From NCBI GenBank assembly GCA_002433675.1, contig DJIP01000327.1, positions 1,380 through 15,489 on the forward strand: DNA of 14,110 nt. Direction: 5' to 3'. Source of the stretch: Halomonas halophila. GTDB lineage: Bacteria > Pseudomonadota > Gammaproteobacteria > Pseudomonadales > Halomonadaceae. The stretch's first letter is position 1. The number at the start of each line of letters is the position of its first letter. A program made the translations under genes and the position numbers. Below the pieces are notes generated by a model. That model was not told the origin of the DNA and searched no databases. It saw only the letters and a program-made list of their open reading frames with translations. Shown one piece after another: positions 7,442 to 14,110 of the stretch.

Positions 7442-8086
7442 TTAGCCAGCCAGGTGATCCAGCACCTGATCGAAGCGATCCGCCACCAGCAGCGGCTCAC
7501 TGCGCGACAGCCGCTGCACATCGTGCACACCGTACGAGACGGCGATGCGGGGCATGCCGATGGCACGCGCCATCTCCATATCGTACTCGGTATCGCCGAT
7601 CATGACGGCGCGGGAGGCGTCGACGCCGCACTCGTCGAGCAGCTCCACCAGCATCAAGGGATCCGGCTTGGAGCGCGTCTCGTCGGCGGTACGACTGGCA
7701 CGAAAGAAGCGACCGGTGTCGCTCTGGCGGAAGATACGATCGAGCCCGCGACGACTCTTGCCAGTGGCCACGGCCAGCGCCGAGGTCGAGGCCAGCGATG
7801 CCAGCCCCGCCTCGACACCGGGGTAGAAGGTGACCGGGGTGGCATCACCCTCGACGAAGTGCCATGCATAGCGAGCCTTCAAACGCTCGGCCTGCTCCGG
7901 CTGGATACCCGGACACAAGGTGGCGATGGCTTCCGGCAGGCCGAGACCGATGATATCGCGAATCTCGCCCTCCCCCAGCTCGCCCCACTCGGCCTCGCGG
8001 CCGGCCGCCTGCATGCAGGATACGATCCGGGCGATGGAATCCATCAGGGTGCCATCCCAGTCAAAGATGGTCAGGTCATAGCGCAA
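7442..8086 (-). CDS. HAD-family phosphatase, phosphoglycolate phosphatase-like
   Basis: Soluble haloacid-dehalogenase-superfamily hydrolase, 214 aa, with a Gph-like alpha-helical cap. Motif I is DWDGT (Asp9 nucleophile, Asp11 acid/base), motif II is Thr108 in ATGKS, motif III is Lys140 in SKPDP, and motif IV is Asp165 and Asp169 in GDTEYDMEMA. The substrate cannot be read from the sequence. The start is a TTG at 8086 (no in-frame ATG fits) with GAGGAG 7 nt upstream, giving the family-like MRYDLTIFDWDG. In Pseudomonas a homologous gene lies between rluC and the S49 peptidase; here a hydrolase/OsmC fusion gene is added upstream. A short open frame with a strong ribosome site overlaps this start. 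Confidence 0.9.
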   Translation of the reverse strand: MRYDLTIFDWDGTLMDSIARIVSCMQAAGREAEWGELGEGEIRDIIGLGLPEAIATLCPGIQPEQAERLKARYAWHFVEGDATPVTFYPGVEAGLASLASTSALAVATGKSRRGLDRIFRQSDTGRFFRASRTADETRSKPDPLMLVELLDECGVDASRAVMIGDTEYDMEMARAIGMPRIAVSYGVHDVQRLSRSEPLLVADRFDQVLDHLAG

Positions 8087-8130
8087 GAGACAACTCCTCG
8101 AGAGACGACGGCGTCCACGCCATCGCCCAT
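8071..8130 (-). CDS. Possible 19-codon leader ORF overlapping the HAD gene start
   Basis: On the minus strand GGAGGAGG (8147-8140) lies 9 nt before ATG 8130. The frame encodes 19 residues beginning MGDGVDAVV and stops with TGA at 8073-8071, so it overlaps the TTG start of the HAD gene by 16 nt in another frame. A ribosome ending there could reinitiate or improve access to the weak TTG. The peptide itself resembles nothing I know. It could equally be chance, with the purine-rich run being incidental. Confidence 0.3.
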   Translation of the reverse strand: MGDGVDAVVSRGVVSCAMT

Positions 8131-8245
8131 GGATAAATGCCTCCTCCCCGATGATGGGTCACTCGAGCCAGTAGACCGGCTCGGCGCAGCACCACAGACC
8201 GCCAGACGCCGCGACTGCCGGTGACAGCGGCCCACGCCCGCAAGC

Positions 8246-9472
8246 CTAGTCGGCCAGCCGAGTCACCACCCTGGCCTTGCCTTCCAGCGTCAGATGCACC
8301 GGACACAGGTCAGCGATGGCCAGGAGCTTGTCGCGGGCCTCCTGGTCGAGCTCCCCCGTCAGGAAAAGGACACGTTCGAAGCGGTCGATTTTGCCACTGG
8401 TCGCCTCGCATTCGCCACAATCCTTGGCGTGAATCTTGTCGTGGGAAACGTCCACGGTGACATCATCGAGCGGCAACTTCTTGCGCCTGGCGTAGCTGCG
8501 CACGGTCATCGCCGTGCAGGAGCCGAGCGCCGCCGCCAGCAACTGGTAGGGCGTAAAGCCGAGATTGGTGCCTCCGTAGGAAAGCGGCTCGTCGGCCAGC
8601 AGATGGTGCGCACCGGCCACCACGTCCTGGCGAAAGCCAGCAGGATCGGCTTCAGATACCCGGGTGACGCCTTCAGGCGCTCCCGCGGGTGGCTTGGGCG
8701 CCTCCAGGCCCAGATAGCGCGATGCCCAGCCGACGATGACCTCAGCGGCGTACTCGGCGTCCTGGGGCCGGGTCAGCAGGTGGTCGGCATCATCCAGCGA
8801 CACAAAGCTTCTGGGGTGGCGAGCGGCGGTGAATATCGCCGAGGCATTGTCGATCTCGACCGTTTCGTCATTGGGCGCGTGCAGTACCAGCAGCGGACGC
8901 CCCAGGTTCTCGATACGCTCGTGCTGACGCTGCCCCTGGAGGTCTTCGATAAAGGCCTTGCGAATGGTAAAGGGACGACCCGCCAGGACCAGCTCGGCCT
9001 CCCCTTCGCGCTCGATGACGTCGAGGTTCGAGCCGAAATTGTGCACCACATGGGCCGGATCGTAGGGCGCACCGACGGTCGCCACCGCCTTGACCCCGGG
9101 CAGACGCTCGGCGGCGGCGATCACCGCCGCACCGCCCAGCGAATGACCGACCAGCAAGGACGGCGACAACCCACGCCCCTCGAGGTGCTTGGCGGCGGCC
9201 ACCAGATCATCCACATTGGAGCTGAAGTGGGTATTGGCGAACTCACCCTCGGAATGACCAAGGCCGGTGAAATCGAAACGCAATACCGCCACGCCCCGCG
9301 ACACCAGTCGCGCCGCGATGCGCTTGGCGGCGAGGATATCCTTGGTACAGGTGAAGCAATGGGCGAAGATCGCCACCGCCTGGGGCTCACCCACCTCCGG
9401 CCGGTCGAACCGCGCCGCCAGCTGGTTGCCGTCGTGACCGGGAAACTGTTCTCTTTCGCTGATGACACGCAT
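8246..9472 (-). CDS. Alpha/beta-hydrolase fused to OsmC-family peroxiredoxin domain
   Basis: A 408-aa two-domain protein. Residues about 1-255 are an alpha/beta-hydrolase: nucleophile Ser111 in VGHSLGG, probable acid Asp202 in APNDE and His231 in DDADHLL. After a Pro/Ala linker (about 258-270), residues 275-408 are an OsmC/Ohr-type domain with its two redox cysteines, Cys319 (ALGSCTAMT) and Cys390 (DLCPVH), as in hydroperoxide reductases. Extra close pairs are Cys39/Cys42 (HCFTC) and Cys352/Cys355 (DCGEC). The start at ATG 9472 has AGGA 5 nt upstream; an upstream in-frame start at 9517 is less likely. Bifunctional proteins of this architecture are known in bacteria, but the substrate is not. 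A role in detoxifying lipid or organic hydroperoxides is inferred. The gene is an addition to an otherwise conserved gene order. Confidence 0.92.
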   Translation of the reverse strand: MRVISEREQFPGHDGNQLAARFDRPEVGEPQAVAIFAHCFTCTKDILAAKRIAARLVSRGVAVLRFDFTGLGHSEGEFANTHFSSNVDDLVAAAKHLEGRGLSPSLLVGHSLGGAAVIAAAERLPGVKAVATVGAPYDPAHVVHNFGSNLDVIEREGEAELVLAGRPFTIRKAFIEDLQGQRQHERIENLGRPLLVLHAPNDETVEIDNASAIFTAARHPRSFVSLDDADHLLTRPQDAEYAAEVIVGWASRYLGLEAPKPPAGAPEGVTRVSEADPAGFRQDVVAGAHHLLADEPLSYGGTNLGFTPYQLLAAALGSCTAMTVRSYARRKKLPLDDVTVDVSHDKIHAKDCGECEATSGKIDRFERVLFLTGELDQEARDKLLAIADLCPVHLTLEGKARVVTRLAD

Positions 9473-9693
9473 GACCGTCCTACCCTCCAAAGACTCATGG
9501 GCGCATCGTCGGCGCAAACCGCCGATGCCTTACCTGAATCCTTGGCCGAGGACGATCGTTTGGCAACCTGGCCCGCCTGCCCGGCACGGCCTCACAACGC
9601 CTGCCAGACTCAGCGATTCACCCACACTTGCTCATTTAGCGCACTGTAATTTCAGTCTTTCTTGCCACAGGCCCAGCATCAGGCAAGGTCGCC

Positions 9694-9715
9694 GGCGACA
9701 TCCTTCACTGTCGCC
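9694..9715 (-). other. Hairpin spanning the rluC stop codon
   Basis: A perfect 7-bp stem (GGCGACA at 9694-9700 with TGTCGCC at 9709-9715) with an 8-nt loop that contains the rluC TGA. No T run follows on the minus strand (the sequence continues CTTGCC), so a simple terminator is not supported. It may still slow or stop transcription before the next gene 232 nt downstream. Confidence 0.4.
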
Positions 9716-10652
9716 GCCGAGCCTTGTCGAGCACAGTTTCCAGGGCATCGTCCAGGGGGGCACGAATCTGTACCGGCCGCTGACTGGTCGGCTCGGGGAA
9801 GGTCAAGGAGGCGGCGTGCAGGAACAGGCGCTCCAGCCCCAACTCGCGACCGAGGCGACCACCTTCCCGGGTGCCGTACTTGTCGTCGCCCAGCAGCACG
9901 TGTCCGGCATGGGCGGCGTGGACGCGAATCTGGTGGGTACGCCCGGTGATCGGCTCCGCCTCCACCAGGGTTGCACCGGCAAAGGTCTCACGCACGGCAA
10001 AGCGAGTCCGCGCCACCTTGCCCTGCGGATCGACCCTGACTCGACGTTCACCGTTGCCGGCATCGTAGCGGTCCAGGCGGGCACTGACGAAATCCCGGCG
10101 GGCTGGCCAGCGGCCCGCTACCAGCGCCAGGTACTGCTTGTTCATCTTGTGCTGCTTGAGAGACTGGTTCAGCGCCAGCAGCGCCGGGCGGGACTTGGCC
10201 AGCAGCAGACACCCCGACGTATCCCGATCCAGTCGGTGCACCAGCTCGAGGAAATCCAGGTCCTCGCGCACCTGACGCAGCGCCTCGATCAGCCCGATCT
10301 TGACACCACTGCCGCCGTGCACCGCCAGCCCCGACGGCTTGTTCAGGACCATCCAGTCAGGCCCTTCGAGCAGCACGCTGCCGGCCAGCAGGTTACGCAG
10401 ACTATCGCTGACCTCGCGCACTGCCTCCTGCGGCGCCAGCTTGAGCGGGGGAATCCGCACCAGATCGCCCAGCGCCAGACGGGTATCCGCCTTGACCCGC
10501 TTCTTGTTCACGCGCACCTCGCCCTTGCGCACGATGCGATACACCAGCGAACGGGGGGCGCCCTTGAGGCGACTCATCAGAAAATTGTCGACGCGCTGGC
10601 CGACCTGGCCTTCGGTCACTTCCACCCACTGCACTTCACGCCCTTCGGCCAC
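9705..10652 (-). CDS. rluC: 23S rRNA pseudouridine synthase RluC
   Basis: Isomerises uridines 955, 2504 and 2580 of 23S rRNA in E. coli. An N-terminal S4-like RNA-binding domain covers about residues 17-75 (GQRVDNFLMSRLKG, YRIVRKGEVRVNKKR), and the catalytic domain carries LNKPSGLAVHGG and HRLDRDTSG, whose RLD aspartate (Asp142) is the catalytic residue, then TGRTHQIRVH. I chose a GTG at 10652 (315 aa; E. coli 319): GGGGTG lies just upstream and the spacing to GQR matches E. coli. The open frame extends another 41 codons, but across the inferred promoter. It is divergent from rne as in E. coli and Pseudomonas. Confidence 0.95.
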   Translation of the reverse strand: MAEGREVQWVEVTEGQVGQRVDNFLMSRLKGAPRSLVYRIVRKGEVRVNKKRVKADTRLALGDLVRIPPLKLAPQEAVREVSDSLRNLLAGSVLLEGPDWMVLNKPSGLAVHGGSGVKIGLIEALRQVREDLDFLELVHRLDRDTSGCLLLAKSRPALLALNQSLKQHKMNKQYLALVAGRWPARRDFVSARLDRYDAGNGERRVRVDPQGKVARTRFAVRETFAGATLVEAEPITGRTHQIRVHAAHAGHVLLGDDKYGTREGGRLGRELGLERLFLHAASLTFPEPTSQRPVQIRAPLDDALETVLDKARRRQ

Positions 10653-10687
10653 GCTGTCACCCCACTCGAAACCCGCAATAAAGCGCC

Positions 10688-10716
10688 ATTCTAGCGCAGC
10701 TTGTCGCCAATTGCTG
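10688..10716 (-). promoter_or_regulatory. Candidate rluC promoter
   Basis: On the minus strand TAGAAT lies at 10693-10688 in the context GCGCTAGAATGG. The -35 region (around 10717-10711, TCAGCA or CAGCAA) is a poor match. The predicted start near 10681 gives a leader of about 29 nt to the GTG at 10652, which supports that start. The -35 zone coincides with the -35 of the opposite rne promoter. Confidence 0.5.
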
Positions 10717-10739
10717 ACCCCTGGCATTGCTGTTATATT
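10711..10739 (+). promoter_or_regulatory. Candidate rne promoter
   Basis: TTGCTG (10711-10716) and TATATT (10734-10739) are separated by 17 bp; the -10 matches five of six consensus bases and the -35 three of six. The predicted start near 10746 would make a leader of about 475 nt before the rne ATG, comparable to the 361-nt leader of E. coli rne. It is the best-looking plus-strand -10 in the gap, but not proven. Confidence 0.5.
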
Positions 10740-10957
10740 GCTTGTTCGCTCCCCGGGTCCGATTGACCCCTGCAAGCGCCTGCACGACTAGACACGCAGG
10801 CCCGAGCGAAACGTGACTGACACAGCGTTTGCCACAGAGGCCGCGACGACCCACCGAGGTCCCGCCGCCGATGTCAAGTGACAACACCGAGCCCGGCGCG
10901 CCCCGCCCCAGCTGGATGCCTATCCGAAGGAGTGGACCGTCGCCGGGAGACGTACAA

Positions 10958-10983
10958 CACCGTGCCGGAGGCCGGCAGCGGTG
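10958..10983 (+). other. Strongest hairpin in the rne leader
   Basis: CACCG-TGCCGG (10958-10968) pairs with CCGGCA-G-CGGTG (10972-10983): 11 base pairs, one bulged G at 10978 and an AGG loop. It sits about 240 nt before the rne start. It is a candidate for a regulatory stem like those used in E. coli rne autoregulation; the function is inferred. Confidence 0.6.
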
Positions 10984-11184
10984 AATCGATGAATGCCAGG
11001 TGTTGGCGGTGACGGCAGGACCGGATGGGCAAGGCCCCACCGAGACATGTCCTCCCTCCGCCCCGTACTCAACATGATCATGCCGTGACGTTCCTGATGG
11101 ATTGACGTTGCGGCCGGGCGCAGCTTCCGCGACATGCGCTGAGCACAAGCACGCTGCACCAACGGTTCACCCTTGCCGTTGCCC

Positions 11185-11208
11185 ATGGGCGCCCTCCGGC
11201 GCGCCCAT
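11185..11208 (+). other. GC-rich hairpin 13 nt before the rne start
   Basis: ATGGGCGC (11185-11192) pairs perfectly with GCGCCCAT (11201-11208) around an 8-nt loop. Only 13 nt separate it from the ATG at 11222, and the sequence between (with GCGAGA) holds no good Shine-Dalgarno. It could influence ribosome entry on the rne message. Confidence 0.55.
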
Positions 11209-11221
11209 ATTGCGAGACAAC

Positions 11222-14110
11222 ATGAAACGGATGCTCATCAACGCGACCCAGCCCGAAGAGCTGCGTGTCGCCCTGGTGGATGGACAACGCCTGTACGACC
11301 TGGACATCGAATCCGGTGCCAGGGAACAGAAAAAAGCCAATATCTATCGCGGTAAGATCACCCGCGTGGAACCCTCCCTCGAAGCCGCCTTTGTCGATTT
11401 CGGCGCCGAACGCCACGGTTTTCTGCCCCTCAAGGAAATTGCTCGCGAGTACTTCGTCAAGGAGCCTTCCGGCCGCCCCAGCATCAAGGAGGTGCTGAAG
11501 GAAGGCCAGGAAGTCATCGTTCAGGTCGACAAGGAAGAACGTGGCAACAAGGGCGCTGCGCTGACCACCTTTGTCAGCCTGGCGGGCCGCTTCCTGGTGT
11601 TGATGCCCAACAACGCCCGCGCGGGCGGCATCTCGCGTCGTATCGAAGGCGAGGAACGTGCCCAGCTGAAGGAAGCCATGGGCCAGCTCAGCGTACCCGA
11701 CAAGATGGGCCTGATCGTGCGCACCGCCGGCATTGGCCGGACGCCCGAAGAGCTGCAGTGGGACCTCGACTACCTGGTACAGGTGTGGGAATCCATCACC
11801 GAGGAAGCCGGCAAGCGCGCCGCCCCCTTCCTGATCTACCGCGAGTCCAACGTGATCATTCGCGCCATGCGCGACTACCTGCGCCAGGATATCGGCGAGG
11901 TACTGATCGACAGCCCCGAGGTGCACCAGGAGGCACTGGCCTTCATTCGCCAGGTGATGCCGTCCTACCAGCAGAAGATCAAGCTGTACGCCGACGAGGT
12001 GCCGCTGTTCTCGCGCTTCCAGATCGAGTCACAGATCGAGACCGCCTACGAGCGTGAAGTGAAACTGCCTTCCGGTGGCTCCATCGTGATCGACCACACC
12101 GAGGCGCTGGTGTCCATCGACATCAACTCGGCGCGAGCGACACGCGGCAGCGACATCGAGGAAACCGCGCTGCAGACCAATCTGGAGGCGGCCGACGAGA
12201 TCGCTCGCCAGTTGCGCCTGCGTGACATCGGCGGCCTGGTGGTCATCGACTTCATCGACATGGGGCCAGCACGCAACCAGCGCGAGGTCGAAAACCGCGC
12301 TCGCGATGCTCTCAAGCTCGACCGCGCCCGGGTACAGATCGGCCGTATTTCGCGCTTTGGCCTGATGGAAATGTCGCGTCAGCGTCTGCGCCCGTCCCTC
12401 GGCGAAACCAGCGGCGTGGTGTGCCCCCGCTGTGATGGCCAGGGCACCATCCGCGATGTGCGTTCGCTCTCGCTGTCGGTCATGCGCCTGATCGAAGAAG
12501 AGGCCATGAAGGAGCGCAGCGCTCAGATCCGCGCCATCCTGCCGGTGCCTGTCGCTACCTACCTGCTTAACGAGAAGCGCGCCATCCTGGCCGACATCGA
12601 GCGTCGCCAGGGCGTCCGCGTGGTCCTCCTGCCAAGCCCGGACATGGACACCCCCCACTACGACGTCCAGCGCCTGCGCGACGACCACGTCGACGAGGAA
12701 GGCACCGCCAACGCCTCCAGTTTCGAGCTGTCCACCGACACCGAAGTCGGCAAGGAGCCGGATGCCGCCTTTGGCAAGCCGGTGCAGCGCGCCGAAGCCG
12801 CGGTCAAGAGCGTGGTCCACAACGCCCCTGCCCCCGCCTCCTTGAACCAGGAAGAGGCCGCCAGCGAGGACAAGCCCGCACCGTCCAGTCGTCAGCCCAG
12901 TGGTCAAGGCGCTCAATCTGGCCGTCAGGCCTCGTCGTCCAGCCGCAGGCAGAGCCCTCAGGCCAATCGCCAGTCAGCCCGGCAGAGCCCTGCCGAGTCC
13001 CGCCAGGCGGTTCAGAACGCCGGTCTGTTCGGTCGACTGGTCAAGGGCTTCGCCCGCTTCCTCGGCGGCGAGGAAGAGACCGGCAACGGCGCCACGAGCG
13101 GCAGCAAAGGGACGAGCAACACTCGCACCCAATCCGCCAGTCGAGACGACAGCGCTCAGCGCGGCGCCCAACAGCGCAGCGACAGCGGCCAGCAGCGCGG
13201 CAGTGACACGCGACAGCGCAATCGTCGTGGCGGCAGCCAGGGCGGCCAGCGCCAGAGCAGCAACAGGTCCAACCGCAACGATGGCAACAGCCAGGACCGT
13301 CGCGATCAGGACCGTCGCCAGCAGGAACGCCGCCAGCCGGCCGCGAAGAGCGACGGCCGTACCGACGCTCGCAGCGAGACACGGAACGACACGCGCACCG
13401 ACAGCAAGGCAGACACTCGAGCCGACAGAAATGACGGCAACGACAGCCGCCAGCGCTCTCGCCGTGACGACAACCGCCAGCAGGACAACCGTCAGACCGA
13501 AGGTCGTCAGCAGGAGGGCCGTCAGCAGGAGAACCGCCAGCAAGACGCTCGCCAGCCGGATAGCCGCAAGAACGACGACAACAAGTCGCCCCGTTCCGCC
13601 AGCCGTGGTGAGACCCAGCAGGCGGATGCTGCCAGCAGCGATGCTGCCAAGGACAGCAAGCCCAAGCGCACCCGCAACAATCCGCGCAACCGCAGTCGCA
13701 AGCACGCCATCAACCCCGAGGCGCTGAAAGAGCAGCAACGCCTGCAAGCGGAAGCGGCCGCCGCTCAGGAAGCTCAGCCCGAGGCAGGCCAGGCAAGCAC
13801 TGCGGAGTCCACGCCCGAGCAGGCCAACGCCGAAGCTAAAGCCGACGCAAAAGCCGAAGCCCCCAAGGCTGACGCCAAGACTGGGGCGAAGCCCGAAGCC
13901 AAGACTGAGCCCAAGCCTGAAGCTGCAGCCGAGGCTCCCAAGGCTGAGGCGAAGCCCGAAGCCAAGACTGAGCCCAAGGCTGACGCCAAGACTGGGGCGA
14001 AGCCCGAAGCCAAGACTGAGCCCAAGCCTGAAGCTGCAGCCGAGGCTCCCAAGGCTGACGCCAACCCCGTAGAGAAAGCTGAAGAAAAAGCCGAGCCGAA
14101 AGCCGCAGCG
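11222..14110 (+). CDS. rne: Ribonuclease E, C-terminus cut by window edge
   Basis: Essential endoribonuclease of mRNA decay and rRNA/tRNA maturation, and scaffold of the degradosome at the inner membrane. 963 codons are present with no stop. The start [21 protein letters not shown] is family-typical. The S1 domain covers about residues 38-120. The metal-binding catalytic Asp300 ([10 protein letters not shown]) and Asp343 (VIDFIDM) correspond to E. coli 303 and 346, and the zinc-link CPRC is at 401-404. The catalytic half ends near residue 530. Then come an amphipathic membrane-targeting segment at about 600-617 ([17 protein letters not shown]), an Arg/Gln/Asp/Asn-rich RNA-binding-like tract (620-830) with pentapeptide repeats, and an Ala/Lys/Pro/Glu tail with large DNA repeats. 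The partner-binding micro-domains cannot be identified. It has its own long leader and is divergent from rluC. Confidence 0.97.
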   Translation, partial: MKRMLINATQPEELRVALVDGQRLYDLDIESGAREQKKANIYRGKITRVEPSLEAAFVDFGAERHGFLPLKEIAREYFVKEPSGRPSIKEVLKEGQEVIVQVDKEERGNKGAALTTFVSLAGRFLVLMPNNARAGGISRRIEGEERAQLKEAMGQLSVPDKMGLIVRTAGIGRTPEELQWDLDYLVQVWESITEEAGKRAAPFLIYRESNVIIRAMRDYLRQDIGEVLIDSPEVHQEALAFIRQVMPSYQQKIKLYADEVPLFSRFQIESQIETAYEREVKLPSGGSIVIDHTEALVSIDINSARATRGSDIEETALQTNLEAADEIARQLRLRDIGGLVVIDFIDMGPARNQREVENRARDALKLDRARVQIGRISRFGLMEMSRQRLRPSLGETSGVVCPRCDGQGTIRDVRSLSLSVMRLIEEEAMKERSAQIRAILPVPVATYLLNEKRAILADIERRQGVRVVLLPSPDMDTPHYDVQRLRDDHVDEEGTANASSFELSTDTEVGKEPDAAFGKPVQRAEAAVKSVVHNAPAPASLNQEEAASEDKPAPSSRQPSGQGAQSGRQASSSSRRQSPQANRQSARQSPAESRQAVQNAGLFGRLVKGFARFLGGEEETGNGATSGSKGTSNTRTQSASRDDSAQRGAQQRSDSGQQRGSDTRQRNRRGGSQGGQRQSSNRSNRNDGNSQDRRDQDRRQQERRQPAAKSDGRTDARSETRNDTRTDSKADTRADRNDGNDSRQRSRRDDNRQQDNRQTEGRQQEGRQQENRQQDARQPDSRKNDDNKSPRSASRGETQQADAASSDAAKDSKPKRTRNNPRNRSRKHAINPEALKEQQRLQAEAAAAQEAQPEAGQASTAESTPEQANAEAKADAKAEAPKADAKTGAKPEAKTEPKPEAAAEAPKAEAKPEAKTEPKADAKTGAKPEAKTEPKPEAAAEAPKADANPVEKAEEKAEPKAAA
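13475..13579 (+). repeat. 15-bp repeats coding R-Q-Q-(E/D)-x pentapeptides in RNase E
   Basis: Seven consecutive 15-bp units at 13475, 13490, 13505, 13520, 13535, 13550 and 13565 encode [30 protein letters not shown] and RKNDD (residues 752-786). They lie in the arginine-rich, probably disordered, RNA-binding part of the protein. The units differ at synonymous positions, so the repeat is old and partly diverged. Confidence 0.8.
13862..14058 (+). repeat. 111-bp-period exact duplication in the RNase E tail
   Basis: An 86-bp block at 13862-13947 recurs without mismatch at 13973-14058, an offset of 111 bp (37 codons), so the reading frame is kept. Inside it a 30-bp sub-unit starting GCGAAGCCCGAAGCC occurs three times (13886, 13949, 13997), showing nested duplication. 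It encodes an Ala/Lys/Pro/Glu-rich disordered stretch at about residues 881-946. The lack of synonymous differences argues for recent expansion or gene conversion. Confidence 0.9.

Larger units (their letters stand above)
10747..11221 (+). promoter_or_regulatory. Long structured 5' leader of rne (inferred)
   Basis: About 475 nt without a convincing gene precede rne. In E. coli the rne leader binds RNase E and lets the enzyme cleave its own message, giving feedback control; the position here fits that role, but I could not match the sequence to the known leader family. Visible hairpins are 10755-10769 (5 bp), 10778-10801 (6 bp), 10958-10983 (11 bp with one bulged G and a 3-nt loop, the strongest), 11160-11181 (6 bp) and 11185-11208 (8 bp). 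A 37-codon frame at 10871-10984 is probably chance. Confidence 0.5.

Noticed and set aside
9661..9687. Inverted repeat CTTGCC...GGCAAG after rluC considered as terminator
   Set aside because: It has only a 6-bp stem with a 15-nt loop and is followed by AAAGA, not a T run, on the transcribed strand.
6587..10694. Plus-strand open frames of 545, 451 and 410 codons opposite the S49 peptidase, HAD, hydrolase-OsmC and rluC genes
   Set aside because: They are antisense shadows of strongly supported genes, with no domain or sensible start.
10871..10984. 37-codon frame in the rne leader (MSSDNTEPGAPRPSW...)
   Set aside because: The ribosome site is poor and too far away (GAGG about 11 nt upstream), and the peptide is Pro/Arg/Gly-rich. 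It overlaps the hairpin at 10958-10983, so chance is more likely.
11074..11083. CATGATCATG palindrome in the rne leader considered as an operator
   Set aside because: A single 10-bp palindrome, well downstream of the inferred promoter and matching no known regulator site, is not enough support.
11078..13747. Minus-strand frames of 282, 295 and 257 codons and a plus-strand 275-codon frame overlapping rne
   Set aside because: The rne frame shows catalytic motifs throughout and continues in frame to the window end. The Ala/Thr-rich alternatives follow from its repetitive Arg/Gln codons.

Overview
The window is GC-rich chromosomal DNA from a gammaproteobacterium. The protein sequences and gene order resemble a Pseudomonas/Halomonas-type organism. 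A halomonad is my best guess, but it rests on sequence feel, not on a database match. Almost everything is conserved housekeeping: the fatty-acid/phospholipid cluster with rpmF on one side, and the rluC/rne divergent pair on the other. I found no phage, IS, CRISPR, tRNA or rRNA.

Layout. Positions 1-5420 (minus strand) hold one co-directional cluster in transcription order: yceD, rpmF, plsX, fabD, fabG, acpP, fabF. fabF runs off the left edge, lacking only its last dozen or so residues. fabH is not between plsX and fabD, unlike E. coli but as in Pseudomonas. A near-consensus sigma70-type promoter sits directly in front of yceD, so close that the message would be almost leaderless. Within the cluster there are a terminator-like hairpin pair and a separate promoter between acpP and fabF, and a stable hairpin between fabD and fabG.

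Position 5571 starts a divergent maf/yceF gene. It converges on an S49 signal-peptide-peptidase gene, and the intergenic space carries seven 11-bp GC-rich tandem units bracketed by 14-bp inverted repeats. Upstream of the peptidase on the minus strand come a Gph-like HAD phosphatase (TTG start), a fused alpha/beta-hydrolase/OsmC protein and rluC. The fusion gene is the only accessory-looking gene here; the rest matches the familiar order rne, rluC, HAD hydrolase, S49 peptidase, maf, yceD, rpmF, plsX.

rne starts at 11222 on the plus strand and is open through the right edge (963 codons in the window). It is preceded by an inferred leader of about 475 nt with several hairpins, reminiscent of the autoregulatory rne leader of E. 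coli. The catalytic half is complete. The C-terminal half has a membrane-targeting helix, an Arg/Gln/Asp-rich tract with pentapeptide repeats, and an Ala/Lys/Pro/Glu tail with an 111-bp-period exact DNA duplication.

Functionally the window links lipid synthesis (acyl carrier protein, malonyl loading, elongation, acyl-phosphate supply for phospholipids) with ribosome and RNA biology (L32, YceD, RluC, RNase E). I see no clearly new biological system. The most unusual items are the near-leaderless yceD promoter, the 11-bp repeat array, the rne leader and the repeat-rich RNase E tail.
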